NCBI GenBank assembly: GCA_032622095.1
Contig: CP136067.1
Location: forward strand, 178,348,556-178,412,555
Length of the DNA: 64,000 bases
Origin: Siphonodentalium dalli
Taxonomy: Eukaryota > Mollusca > Scaphopoda > Gadilida > Siphonodentaliidae
Direction: 5' to 3'
The notes under the pieces are model-generated. The model saw only the letters and a list, made by a program, of their open reading frames with translations, was not told the origin of the DNA and made no database searches. The position numbers and the translations under genes are program-made. Below, one piece after another: positions 25,684-37,585 of this stretch; the stretch's first letter is position 1, and each line of letters begins with the position of its first letter.

Positions 25684-25972
25684 CCTCATCTTCTTGACAC
25701 AACATCAATAGAAAAATAGAATCGTTTTCACTAGACTGCGGATAAGTAATCATAAATTGGCTATTGAAAAAGGACGCCACACTCAACCGCCGACGCCATT
25801 GGAACAAAGACTGTATATTTTGTTCCGATGACGCTATGGAAGACGAAAACCACATTCTTTTAGCAGTGCTTACCGCACACCACGTCTCAAACTCATACAC
25901 ATTATGATGACACAGTTCCCAGACTGAACAGTTTGTCAAAATCTTATCCAACAATATTTCAAATACATGCAC
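25684..25972 (-). CDS. Possible coding exon, unknown protein
   Basis: A minus-strand frame of about 96 codons ends at a strong donor (GAG|GTATGT, about 25684). It includes segments ETWCAVSTAKRMWFSSS and SVASFFNSQFMITYPQSSE. No family is recognised. A second donor-like CGGTAAGC lies inside the frame. It could be an exon of a neighbouring minus-strand gene or a chance frame. Confidence 0.3.
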
Positions 25973-26149
25973 TTCAATTTATCATATAATCCGAAGATTA
26001 TTTTCAGCACACGATGAGCATCGTATCATAAATCAATGAATAAATACAGACGAGACGATCCTATGAAAATTCAGCTTTACTGAGGTTATGCATTACATTA
26101 TATTCATATCATTTATTATATTGTGCAATAAACAATGTACAATTAAATG

Positions 26150-27548
26150 TCACTAGCAGTGTGACCCGACTTCGTCCGGGCTGTTTCCCCTCTGCTTTCA
26201 TCCGGACTTCAGATACCAATTTTCCAATAGCTGGTTTTGAAAACCTCCGTGGATCTAACATCAAAATCCGTCGAAAGGCGCGATTTGACCTTGAATTGAC
26301 CATTTCGAAGGTCAATGTCACGTCGGGGTCACGATTTGACCCGTCCAAAGCACCCCCCGGATAAAAGTACCCCTAGGTATCAAATTTCGTCGAAATCCGT
26401 CCAGCAGTTTTCCCGGCCATTGCTAACAGACAGACAGACAGAAGTCCCAAAATATATATTAGACTAGCTGGTGGGCCCGACTTCGTCCGGGCTGTTTCCC
26501 ATTTGCTTTCCGTCGAAAGGCGCGAATTTACCTTGAATTGACCATTTTGAAGGTCAACGTCAGGTCGGGGTCAAGATTTGACCTGTCCAAAACACTCCCC
26601 GGACAAAAGTAACCCTAGGTATCAAATTTCGTCAAAATCCGTCCGGCAGTTTCCCCGGCCATAGTTAACAGACAGACAGACAGACAGAAGTCCCAAAATA
26701 TATATTAGACTAGCAGGTGGACACGACTTCGTCCGGGCTGTTTCCCCTCTGTTTTTCGGCGAATTGCGCGATTTGACCTTGAATTGTCCATTTTGAAGGT
26801 CAAGGTCAGGTGGGGTCACGATTTGACCCGTCCAAAACACTGCCCGGACAAAAGTACCCGACAAAAGTAGCCGTCGAAATCCATCTGGTTTTACCCGATT
26901 TGACCTTGAATTGGTCCGGGCTGTTTCCCCTCTGCTTTTCGGCGAATTGCGCGATTTGACCTTGAATTGTCCATTTTGAAGGTCAAGGTCAGGTGGTGTA
27001 ACGATTTGACCCGTCCAAAACACTGCCCGGACAAAACTACCCGACAAAAGTACCCGTCGAAATCCATCCGGTTTTACCCGATTTGGCCTCGAATTGATCA
27101 TTTTGAAGGTCAAGGTCAGGTCGGGGAAACGATTTGACCCGTCCAAAACACTCAGTGGACAAAAGTAACACCACGTATCACATTTCGTCGAAATCCCATC
27201 AAAATTCGCGATTTGACCTTGAATTGACCCGATTTCAAGGTCAATGTCACGTCGCACGGGCAACCGAATAGGCTTACGACACTACCCATACGAAAGTATC
27301 CCCAGACACTAATTTCCATCGAAATCCCTTGATACTCGGGCGTTCGACCTTGAAATGACCCGTCAAGGTCACGTCGCACGGGGAAATTAATAGGCCCATG
27401 CCAGTCCACGGCCGAAAGTACTCCCACATACCAAGTTTGATCGAAATCGGCTCGGCCGTTTTAGAGTCCATCGCGAACACACAGACAGACAGACACACAT
27501 ACAGACACACATAGAGACACACAGATTTCCCAAAATATATAATAGACT
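26150..27548 (+). mobile_element. Tandem cluster of truncated retroelement units
   Basis: At least three units begin with a variant of ACTAGCNGGTGG..CGACTTCGTCCGGGCTGTTTCCC (about 26160, 26466, 26706). They share modules TTTGACCTTGAATTGACC, AAGGTCAANGTCA and CGTCGAAATCC, and end with (ACAG)n followed by TCCCAAAATATATATTAGAC. A final unit ends near 27548. The tail-to-head junctions at TAGACTAG suggest repeated insertion into the same target. Frames on the minus strand (up to 213 residues) only follow the repeats. Confidence 0.8.
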
Positions 27549-28589
27549 AGCAGGTTAGCCCGCCACTGGCGTGGTTGGTCAGAAACATGACAATTTTTTT
27601 TTTAAATTCTCATGAGTTAATATTAATTTTTTTTTTATAACATGAGTCAAATGTGCATTTTTAATTTACTGAATTTTTGAATTAATGTTTTTGATTAATT
27701 TTTTAATTTAATTTTTGGTTTTTCAATATTTTATGTCAGGTCGGGGTCACAATTTAACCAGTCCACGACACTTCCCGTAGGTAGCAAGTTTGAGCTCAAT
27801 CAATATATATCATTTGTGGGTACCCGTTTCAAGGTGAAGATCACATAGGGCGGAAAAACTTACCCGATCCGCGTTCTTAGGAAGCCCCAAGTACGTAAGA
27901 ATCACACAACACGCTCATGTCTATACACGCCCAGACCCAGACGATGAAAAACTTCCACGTTTCTAGGAACGACAGACTTTTTAATCGAGAGAAATTATGA
28001 TACCGTCCCTAAAAGAGGTATGATTTTTTTTAACCTGCCCGTGGCCATTGACCAGCCCCTGACAGAGGTTGTCCACCCTTACGAGATGGTCAATAGTCCC
28101 CGCAAAGAGCGGACAGTCAATTAATCCCGTCGTGAACCCCAACACCAACGCGACGTAATTTTGTTTGGTATCATGTGTTGCGTTCTAATAATAGGTCGAT
28201 TACAGTGGATTCGTAAATGACGAAATATGATCGAGTGCGACAGAGAATATTGTTTGATCTAAAGCAACTCGAACGAATGGCAGTCTTGCTATTCACAAAG
28301 AATTGTAAATGAACGGCGTCTGATCCAATTGTAAAAGTATTACGACTTCCAATAAATATCTCCGCATAGGAAAGCACTCAAAAGTATTGTTGCCGTATAT
28401 CTCTCTGCATAATAAATGTTTTCGATGCTAAATTTCGAGCGATAACGTTGCGTTGAATTGTAAACAAACGCTCTTTTATAGCGACACGTCATATACAAAC
28501 GCTCATTAAATTATCACTTGATTAACCACCGCAGTGCCGTTTTTGTGACTGAGAGTGGAGAACGGTGCTCTGAGCTTGTCCAAAATGCG
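27549..28589. other. Retroelement debris and AT-rich sequence
   Basis: Starts with another ACTAGCAGGTTAGCCCG head, passes through T-rich sequence (27590-27740), then GGTCGGGGTCACAATTT modules of the same family. From about 28150 no repeat or gene is recognised except two AAACGCTC motifs near 28467 and 28499. Confidence 0.45.
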
Positions 28590-28740
28590 ACGCCGACGAT
28601 CCCCGTGTGTTTTTACGCGTATATACGAAATTTGAGCTCGATCCGCGCAGTCGTTTTCGATTATATGAAGTACCCACACACACATATATATATATACACA
28701 CATATATACGTAGTTCTCAAAATATATAGTAGATAGAATA
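28590..28740 (+). repeat. Retroelement 3'-end fragment with CA/TA tail
   Basis: GAAATTTGAGCTCGATCCG, then CAGTCGTTTTCGAT, a CACACATATATA run, and CAAAATATATAGTAGATAG resemble the ends of the 26-27.5 kb units. Confidence 0.55.
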
Positions 28741-28804
28741 GATTATTAGTTTTGCATACTGTCCTTTTGCATACTGCCCTTAGAGGATGTTATGCCAATT
28801 AAAA

Positions 28805-28826
28805 TTATCTTATCTTATCTTATCTC
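28805..28826 (+). repeat. (TTATC)n microsatellite
   Basis: Four tandem TTATC/TTATCT units, equivalent to GATA-type motifs on the minus strand. Confidence 0.85.
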
Positions 28827-28952
28827 ACACGTATAGACACGACAGCGTTTGTGAGTAACTAGACTAAGTGTCATTCAAACTTCTTTCCATTCACAGTAAG
28901 GTAATATAGTTCCATTTGTCGTGATTATTGTGTGCTTAATTATGCGGCTTAC

Positions 28953-29130
28953 CGTTTAAAATCAGCGGTAGGCTTGATGAGTGCATGCAAAGCTCGCGTA
29001 CCCAATCTTGGTTTCTCGAAAACGTAATCATAACTACGAATATGGCAAAACGACAACTGATAGAAAGAAAACAAGTTGTATAGTGATATAGTACCCTATT
29101 CGTAATTCCAATCAGTAGCAGTTCATTATA
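28953..29130 (-). CDS. Possible coding exon, unknown
   Basis: An open minus-strand frame ends at a good donor (ACG|GTAAGC at about 28953). Two frames are open to the donor, so the true one is uncertain. No domain is recognised. It lies just downstream, on the minus strand, of the membrane-type exons at 30.0-30.5 kb. Confidence 0.22.
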
Positions 29131-30012
29131 CAAAAGGTGTCCAACACAGGCCCTGGTCATACGACGAGCAATTACCTGTCAGCTCCGAATATATGTCACT
29201 GGACCCCAAATCACATCGTTGGTACAGATGTTACACTCAAGGATGAAGCAACCGACCAAGAAATTGCTTCGCGTTTAAGTTGGGGCTGACGTTAGCAACA
29301 GTTCCACCAATCAGTTTTTTCAAAAGCTCTGGTCTCATTGATACATAGTAAATTCGGTGTGTGTTCTTAACTATAGTCACAGTTGAATGTGAGAGGTAGA
29401 TTATGGACGAGTCAGAATTTAGTGACCTGACAACAATATTTGTAAAAGCCCTAAGTTATATTGTGCTGCAATTGAATCATAAACAAATGCTGATATTGTT
29501 ATCTAATTACCACGTTGGTCATCCTATAACTCCACGAGTACTTATATCGACATGCACGCGTCAGTAAACTGCACATCACACTCTTATCAATTAGAGTTTT
29601 CCATACAAGGGCTAGCCTAATTGCATATGTAGTTATATCTAAAAGTTATTAAATTTAAAAGTTATATCATGCCAACTAATCGTGTAACGATGCGGACAAT
29701 TGTAAACACATTTTCCTAAAAACAAACTAATATGTATAGTCGCAACATGCCCACAACACGGTTTGCGCAATATCTGCTAACATGTCCATTTATAGGATGG
29801 ACAGTGTGGTTACCCCCAGTGGTTTATTATTTCACGTATATTCATTTGCGGAAGTGCCGTTTTTTTTATAGAAAAAATGGTACCAAAATACTCAAATACC
29901 TTTTCCGGTCGGGTTAGATACGATATGTTTATCCACCAAAGGAAAAATGACTCTTAATCGTTTATGTTGGTATGTTCATCTGTTACTTTCCGTGTGCCAG
30001 TTTTTTCTACGT

Positions 30013-30275
30013 TCAGTTTGGTAGTTTTCTTGTGAAACTAGCCGTCTGCACGGTCATTATCAGCAATAAAACTGACAATGTCGTAATTGTGTAGCCACTG
30101 AAACCACGATAAACCCCAACATAAACCAACAACCCGATCCCAAAAAGGGAAGTCGTGGCAATGTGAATGAAAGCGGCATATATTTTCTCATATACCAAAA
30201 AAAAAAAAAAAGCTATAAACAGAATATACAAGATTCCTATGCAACCTTTTCTTTTCTCAATAATCCTTGACGCGT
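30013..30275 (-). CDS. Membrane-protein-like exon, copy A
   Basis: A minus-strand frame has two hydrophobic segments, GILYILFIAFFFFLVY and FGIGLLVYVGVY, separated by a short hydrophilic part. Its paralogue at 43121-43390 shares A..HI.T..LFGIGL in the same place. A candidate acceptor (CCTGAG) lies near 30278. An alternate frame at the end (DIVSFIADND) matches the B copy better, so a 1-bp indel probably breaks one copy. Function is unknown; it could be a 4-TM small membrane protein or a pseudogene. Confidence 0.4.
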
Positions 30276-30382
30276 AGATCCCTCAGGAAATGTTTAGATA
30301 ATATGTTCAACAAACGACCACATACATGCACAATAGCCACCTAAATGGCGGCCAAAATATGGAAAATGGTAGCCGTCTCGGC

Positions 30383-30492
30383 CCGTCTGTTGCAATTACT
30401 ATCTCAACATTTTCCACCAGTGAATAAGAATCCTCAAACACTTGTATAGTGTCTGATGTGTTGTCTATTGTCTGTTTATATTGGCTGAACAT
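30383..30492 (-). CDS. Upstream exon of copy A
   Basis: A minus-strand frame including TIQVFEDSYSLVENVEI ends at a donor-like ATA|GTAATT near 30395. The 43.45-kb copy retains VLKDSYSMMGNV, indicating a shared exon. The presumed intron of about 100 bp contains a 30-bp scrap resembling the foldback arm (30335-30367). Confidence 0.35.
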
Positions 30493-30689
30493 GAATAAAG
30501 GTCATTTCAATGTGTACGTGTATAACTGGTTAGGATAATCGATTTCGTAAAGACATGTCTGAAGCATCGCGCGGGTTTTCCACTTATCGGGCAAAACAAA
30601 ATGGAAAATGTATGCAATAAAAAAAAATCTTATCACCGGGCATCGCGAAAATCATCCATAAGCAATTCGGCGAAAACGCTCACAATAGC

Positions 30690-31440
30690 ACATAATTAAG
30701 AACGCTCTCTATCTTATGATCTCCCGCTTCTGAGCATGGACACTCTTTATAACAATATGTACAAGGCTGACAAAAATTCAAAACGTGCAATACGTTTTAG
30801 TGCCGAACTGATCATAGTTATGGAATTTGAAGGTGGCACCCATGCTATAATGCGTTTTTGTTTTATTGGGAAAGTCAAGCTCACATAATCTGAAAACAGT
30901 TGGAATATTTTCCATTGAAGCCTATGGGAATATTTGAACGATTATAACCATGCCCATGCCAATTAACTAATTACCATCGTATTGCTGCGACATATACTGC
31001 ACGCTGTAACGAGCACCCCGGTTACAAATCAATGTAGTTGTCTTAATTATCACAAGACGGATCTTGGAAGACACAACAGTTCTCGCGATTTTGTCCGTGA
31101 CCGATATATGTTTAGTTCGGTGACGTCTGCGATTACATCCGGGTCACGTTTGCTAACGACGTCTTATTCAATTTAGAGGACACCACGAACAGTGCGCCAC
31201 CGAAAATAACCAGAAAGAAAAGAAATGAATCAATAACAATAATGGGAGTTTGTATGGGAGTAATCTCTAGTCGCCAATTAAGAGACTGACCATGACCCTG
31301 ACGACTGCCATCTTGGTTCAGAAATACTGAAGTTGTTCAGCTGTAATGACTATTTCGACAATGGTAACCATAGCGGGTGTTGTTGTATTAAATGAGTCCT
31401 GGAGTTCAGATGCGCATTGTAATAGGGATTTTCGGAGTTC
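30690..31440. repeat. Duplicated block (paralogue of 59.55-60.59 kb)
   Basis: Matches 59555-60590 in order: the paired CTCTTTAT motif, TTTTAGTGCCGAACTGA, TATCACAAGACGGAT, CGATTTT..GTGACCGATA, GGGTCACGTT, GCTAACGACGTCTTATTC, GCGCCACCGAAAATAAC, and GACTGCCATCTTGGTTC. Both strands keep open segments; the coding strand is unclear (see findings). Confidence 0.85.
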
Positions 31441-31889
31441 TGAGCCTCATGCTTGTGAACTCGCCGGCCTAGAAAACGGTTCACCCAACTCTATCAGAGT
31501 GTATGTTTATCACCTGCATATACAATTATCCTGTATGTTTATGACCCAATATATAATTTGTGAATACATTCAGTAACCAACGGGTTGAATGAGTTCCAGG
31601 GACGTGGACAAATAAGATGTTGGGTGTCTCACACCCCTCCACAACTTTGGTCAAACTTTTCAACGGTTGGACATTTCACACCAAAAAACGTTCAAATTGC
31701 TCTTACAGTTTGACTCTTTGGCTGGTATCAAGTGTAAAATTTGTTGTTTTTAGATGAACAGTAGCACATTTTCCTTCTTGCGATGACAGTTTGGGGGTGC
31801 AAATGTAATTTCGCGAACTTTAGACTTGCGTCTGCTTCAACGGGGTGCAGTTGGAAAGTCCAAGTTGAACACCCCCACCGAAGACCCTC

Positions 31890-33960
31890 CAGGGGCGCAT
31901 ATATATATATATATATATATCTATGTTTGCGAATGTCTGTCTGTCTGAGTTATATCGAAATTCACAGGGGACCATCTAGATGATACCAAAGGGGTTTACT
32001 AGGGGTAACTTTTTACGAGAAAGATAATGATGCGGGTTAGAATTTGATAAAATGACGCCGTTTTTGTCAGGGGCAGATTAGGGGAAGGATAGAATTGTTT
32101 TTGTCGCCGATTGCCACGAAACTTACATATAATCATTCCCGTGTTATGAAGAATCTAATGGTGTGGTTTAAATATGTCAAAAGTGGCCTCGTTCGAGTCA
32201 GGGATGCACGGAAGGGGAGAGGGGCACCAAAATTGATAAAACTAATTTTACCGCCGATTTCCACCCACTTGATATATATTATTCTTCATGACACAAGGAA
32301 TTTAATTGTGCAATTTGAAGACGCCAAAGTGGTGTCGTTTTGATGAGAGATTGGGGGGGGGGGGTGGGCTCTAAATTGATAAGCATAGGTTTTGTCGCCG
32401 ATTTCCACCAAACTTAAACATATTGTTATAATTTTGTATAACTTAATGGTTTTTGTGGCTTAAATCTGTCAAAACTGGCCTCATTCGAGTCAAGGGTGCA
32501 CTGAAAGGGAGAGGGGCACCAAATTGATACACAAATGTTTTAGCGCCAATTTCCACCAAATTGATACACGTTCTTGTCCATGATACGAGGAATCTAATCA
32601 TGTGATTTAAAGACGCCATATTGGTGCTATTGGTTTGAGATATGGGGATGGGAAGGGTGGGCACCAAATTCGATAAAAAATTGTTTAGTCGCCGATTAGC
32701 ACCAAACTTATAAATAATCACCTCCATGATATCAGGAGTGCAATTGTGTGGTCTGAGGATGTTACAAGTGGGGCTATTCGGATCAGTGGTGCAAGGAGGT
32801 GAGAGGGACATAAAACATTATAACAATATGTTTAGCGCCGATTTCCACCAGATAGATACATATTTTTCTCTGTGATACGAGGAATCTAATCGAGTGGTTT
32901 AGATACACCAAATTGGTGCCTTTTAGGGGAGAGATATGGGGACCTCAAATTTTATACGAATTTGTATACTCGCCCAGTTTCACCAATTTTATATATATGC
33001 ATCTCCATAATGAATCTAAGTGTGTGGATTAATGGTGACAAAAGTGGCGCTGCTTGAGCCCGGAATAGGGATGGGAGGTTCACAAAAAGTGATACAAAAT
33101 ATGTTTAGTACCAATTGCCATAAAAATCATACACGTTCTTCTCAAATCGTACTGTCTGTCTTTCTGTCTGTCTGTATGTATGTATTCTATATATGACTTC
33201 ACGGGGTATAATCGAGATGGCACCAAGGCGGTCTAAGAGGGGTATCTTTTTACGAGGAAGATAATGGTGTGGGTTAACATTTTCTAAAGTGACGCTATTT
33301 GTGTCAGGGTAAGAAAAGGGGGAGGTCGGCAAAATTTAAAAAATATGGTGTAATAGTTTTGTCGCCGATTTCCACCAATCGCATACATAATACATAATTA
33401 CCTCCGCGATATGGCGCTGTTCGAGTCAGCGTCGCAGGGGGGGGGGGGCATCAACAATTGGTTTAATAAACTATTTTTAGCGCAGATTTCGACCAAATTG
33501 ATATATAATTCTCCATGATACGAGGAATATAATCGTGTGATTTAAAGACGCCAACTTGCTGCCGTTTGGGTGAGCGATGGGATGCGGGTAATAACTATGA
33601 TAAGACTTTGTTTAGTTGCTGATTGCCACCAAACCTATATATAATCATCCCCAGTATATCATGCATCCATGAGTCTAATATGTCAAACGTGGCCCCGTTA
33701 ATTTCAGGTATGAGGGCAGTTGCACCAAAGCTGATACAAATATATGTAACACTAATTTCCACCAAATTCATACACGTTCTCCTCCAATGATACGATGAAG
33801 TAAATCACATTTGGTGTTGTTTGTGTCACGGATGGCGAGATGATATGCACTATCATTGATAAGATTGCTATTCGCCGATATCCACCTATAAGTTATATAC
33901 AGTCACCCAGACCATCTCCATATCGTTTTAAGGAATTTTAGGCTTTCAAATTCTCGATAA
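31890..33960. repeat. Dimeric tandem array, ~293-bp period
   Basis: Units of about 145 bp alternate between type A (GTCGCCGATTNCCACCAAAC, at about 32101, 32394, 32688, 32971) and type B (AGCGCCGATTTCCACCAAAT, at about 32251, 32543, 32834, 33108). A leader with TA and GTCTGTCTG runs occurs at 31890 and again at 33153, starting a second, shorter block with A and B units to 33900. The modest open frames are repeat artefacts. It may be a tandemly expanded retroelement. Confidence 0.85.
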
Positions 33961-34263
33961 ATGGTGACCCTATTAAGTCACTTGAACAATTATATCTTCT
34001 CAAATGTCATATTTATATGGTGATGGGAATCAGGGCATTCAAATAATGAGCTAGCAAAACAGATACACAGAAGAAGCATTAAAAGTATATTAATCATTTT
34101 ATTTAAGAGATACATATATTCTTGCAAACTGAGAGACCTCGATCCGTCAGAGGATTGCATATTAGAATGGCTCATGTATATAATATAACACAATTGAGAC
34201 TGTTCCATTCAATACAGTTTCCATACAAAATGACTGTTCAAAAATAGTGGTCACAGTGTGCAG

Positions 34264-34515
34264 TCAAATATATTTTCTTCTGATATAAAATAAAACGCAG
34301 TCAGTAGCACATGACGTTTCAGTATCCTCCAATACTGACATCTGACAAGGGTATATCTGCCCGATACAGCGGATTTTCAGAACAGACTCATCGACTAACA
34401 TAAACTCAAAATCTCGCTCTGTGTCGGGCACATCTAGTTGATATACGTGCGCAGCAACATTTATTTTAAACTGAGAACATTTAGCCAATATATAGCACCA
34501 CGAACAGAGGAGCAC
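34264..34515 (-). CDS. Hypothetical exon, Cys-containing
   Basis: A minus-strand frame of 83 codons contains KINVAAHVYQLDVPDTERDF and a Cys-rich C-terminal half (six Cys over the frame). Composition looks protein-like rather than repeat-derived, but no family is recognised and no paralogue is seen in the window. Confidence 0.3.
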   Translation of the reverse strand: MLLCSWCYILAKCSQFKINVAAHVYQLDVPDTERDFEFMLVDESVLKIRCIGQIYPCQMSVLEDTETSCATDCVLFYIRRKYI

Positions 34516-35083
34516 CTGGACATTCTTTAAAACATCTGTATCTTCATGGGATATGATAGCCAGGTGTCCTCAAGAACATAGTCCAACCCACTCGATTGAT
34601 TGATACATCTCTATATGTAAAACCCAATTATCGTCTTTTATTTTTGCGAACTAATGTGTTTATGCTGTTCATGTATCATGTTATAACGTCTGAATTAAAC
34701 GCAGTTGTAAATAAATACTTCTTTATTGGTGGAACGGAGTAATTACAATTTATCAGAATACATGTAACACTTTGAGCAAGAGTATTCTCTATTCCCAACA
34801 GATGTCAACAGCATACAGATGGTTTCACATCACTTTAACCTGGGAAACGCCGGGTAACCCTGCTAGTATATATATAAGCGATAACTGTATACATTGTTAT
34901 AACGAATTGTCTTGATTGGGTGGCGCATAAATCGAACAGCGAATTCTGGAAGACCTCGCTGTCTATGAAACAATAGGAACCAATCGAATGTTGCTTGACC
35001 TTTTATCTCTATACATGTCACTATAAAGACGGTGTTTTATTATACACGGCATTGTATGTCATCTATAACATCGTTTATGAAAT
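34516..35083. other. Upstream region of the PAN-mucin gene; retroelement scrap
   Basis: Contains a short fragment GCCGGGTAACCCTGCTAGTA with a TA tail near 34850-34880, typical of a retroelement end. No promoter can be identified with confidence. Confidence 0.4.
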
Positions 35084-35142
35084 ACCCCACATAGATATAC
35101 ATACCCCACATAGATATACATACCCCACATAGATATACATTG
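35084..35142. repeat. 19-bp tandem repeat, 3 copies
   Basis: Three perfect head-to-tail copies of ATACCCCACATAGATATAC lie immediately upstream of the PAN-domain exon, so array length changes would alter its proximal upstream region. Confidence 0.95.
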
Positions 35143-35185
35143 CACATTTGACTTGAATTATTGTGGTATCACAAACGATCAGAGT

Positions 35186-35444
35186 ATGATGTGGTTTGGG
35201 AATATTATACTATTCTGTTGGATACAATTACGTCTCCGTTTAACGTTGGGCGATACCGTGTCAAGCGCAAGATTCTACTTCAACGATGAAAAACAGATAC
35301 CAGGGAATGTGATTTCGAGAACAAAACCGCGATCTGAACAGAACTGTGCAGCTGAATGTCTCAGGAATTCCGAGTGCTTGTCGTTCACATACAATGACAG
35401 CGCTTGTTTCCAGATGGATGACGATAGCGGGCAATTCGACATTG
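35186..35444 (+). CDS. Exon 1: secreted PAN/apple-like domain
   Basis: The chosen start is the ATG at 35186, because the protein then opens with a classic signal peptide (MMWFGNIILFCWIQL). An in-frame ATG at 35153 would add 11 polar residues before it. The mature part contains SEQNCAAECLRNSECLSFTY followed by NDSACFQM, the Cys/Phe pattern of a PAN/apple-type extracellular domain. The exon ends at 35444 with donor GTGAGT, leaving one base of a split codon. Exon 2 (37586) starts with two bases that complete a Gly codon in the Thr-rich frame. PAN/apple domains bind proteins or carbohydrates; a secreted or surface mucin-like role is inferred. Confidence 0.7.
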
Positions 35445-37585
35445 GTGAGTATTAGCTGGCGGAACGTGCACGCCGTGGAAGAAGTTCTCGTGTTGTCGAC
35501 CTACTATATGTTGATCACTGCAGGAACCGTTGCTGCCGAATTAATTTCAAAAAAAGATATTTCAAAGCAATTGTATTATTTCTCTATTGCACCAATTAGA
35601 CTAGCTATTCAGTCATACTGTTCATAATATAAATAGCTTGGGTTCTGCGTTGTTATAAGAAAGATCTCGCGCAAAATTATAACACTACGGAGTTTCTTTT
35701 CAAAACTTGAAGAAATGTCATAATATTATTTACCAACGTCCATCCACACATTAGTGTTTGTTTCTTTTAGTCCTGGGCGGTGTTAATTCCGCCCATACAA
35801 TTCAATATACTCAACGAATTTGTCTCGCTGAAATGAACAGTTAGCGCCTGACTTTCAGTGTCGTGGTTGTATTCTAGATAAGTATTCAATGACACTCAGG
35901 TTGCTGTCGCTAATAAGCATGCCTAAGTTGATTATGTTCATGAATTTGATATCCCAATACGCAGATCATCGACATTGTTATAAATGAATTACATTCAGTG
36001 ACTATTGGTGGTGGAATCGTTACCGTATGTTTATCGCCGAATAATTCGTCCCGAATAACGTTGTAAATATCTCCGTTGGAATTTCTAATTTCACCGCCTT
36101 TGAACCAGAATAAATTCCTAACTTTGGGGAATTCTATTTGCACCCGCTATATCCACCCTTCGAAAATTTCCAATTTCTAAAAATTTTTACACTAACAATT
36201 GATTGAAAAATTCAACTATGAAGCCTTTTGCAACCTATTTTCGATGCGAAATCTCAAACTGATGGTATATTATGTTAGAAACGTCCAACTGTTGAATTTT
36301 GTGTTTACCAAATTTGGCGGGGGTGTCAGACACCCCGACTCTGTCACAGCACCCGTGCGTATATAGAACTCATTTCGTCAATGTCACTTTATTTTCTACC
36401 GCCGCAGCATAAGCTGGGTGGAGGGCTCACTTACTTATGTTCAGCTCAATAGCATAACATTCTGCAACTAAAATATTGTTTGTGTTTGTATTAATTTATG
36501 CGCGAGAAAACGAAGTAACATTTACGAAATAATTTATGCATTTGTATATATACAGCATTTTTACCGAAATTTGTTTTGTTTTGTTTTCGACAGAAGAATA
36601 TTAATTGTAACAATGTCGTGCATTGGTTAAGAGAGTCGCGCTTTCGTTGTATTATTAAGCAATCAAAGGACAATGATTCGAATGTTTGCACAACTGGCAC
36701 CTATTTGTCTGTTGTTCAATGCTCAAATGTCGGTTCGCTGATTTCTTGGTAAAACAAAACAATGTTGTGTCTTGGACATTAAGAGCCACATAGAACAAAC
36801 GAAATTAGGGTAAGTATCATCTAATACCGTAATAATTACGATGACCGCGTAAGCAGAAAATAAATGTTGACCGACGTATATTATGCAAAACCATTATTAT
36901 TCACGGTTTCTTTCTACAGCTGTCAATCAAATACCTATTAGCAGATATGTTCAACCAATCAGCGACTGAGCCGTTCGCTTGCTGCATTGCACATTCTAAT
37001 GTCGTCGTTATTGACCCTAATATGTATATCCGTGCCTACATTCAGTGTTAAATTGGCTGCATTCAAACAAAGTTTTATTTGCAAAGTCATAAGTTACTGA
37101 AATATATATTTGCACCATGATGTTGGAACTTTATCCATGGTTATATCACTGCTTTTCATTTTGCATGACACTTGTCTTAATTTATCACAATTAAATGCGA
37201 ACAAAATATATATTCTCCGGTGCATCTACATGTATATAACAGAGTGGGATTCGTCTGTTCGCGATGTTTCGCGCAGACCCCTGGACCAATTTCAACTAGT
37301 TGATGTGGTGACTCGCGTACCCGGGCGAATGTTATAACGGCGTTAGTTTTTTATTATTATTTTGATTTTAACAGAACAAAAGTTATTTAATTTGTTGTTT
37401 AATGTTATATTGAACAAGGACTGATACAGAGAAGAGGAAATTTTACACAAAATATGGATGAAAGTAAGAAAATAGAGTTCACATATGTGTTTCCTTGGTG
37501 TTGCTGGTTGCGAAGCATGCTCGGTTGATTTTATAGAATATCAATGTCTGAAATAGTCACTTGTGTTTTGATTTGACGTTTTCAG
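35445..37585 (+). other. Predicted intron 1 of the PAN-mucin gene
   Basis: GT-AG boundaries are GTGAGT at 35445 and a pyrimidine-rich TTGACGTTTTCAG ending at 37585. The phase is compatible. It contains the MITE-free dispersed repeat copy at 36645-37050. The 36280-36350 part carries a GGGGGTGTCAGACACCCC palindrome, probably transposon debris. Confidence 0.6.
36645..37050. repeat. Dispersed repeat, copy 2 (no MITE)
   Basis: Partner of 24695-25475. It serves as an approximate empty site for the TTAA MITE, keeping GGACATTAAG where the other copy has the insertion. Confidence 0.85.

Larger units (their letters stand above)
29680..30540. repeat. Duplicated block A (paralogue of 42.55-43.5 kb)
   Basis: Matches 42550-43500 in order: TAGTCGCAACATG near 29740 and 42572, GGTTTATTATTTCACGTA near 29820 and 42658, and TTTATGTTGGTATGT near 29960 and 42782, followed by the membrane-type exon. 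The copies are clearly diverged with many indels. Confidence 0.75.

Noticed and set aside
26622-27263. 213-residue minus-strand frame
   Set aside because: Follows the tandem retroelement units, repeats its own segments, and has no recognised domain.
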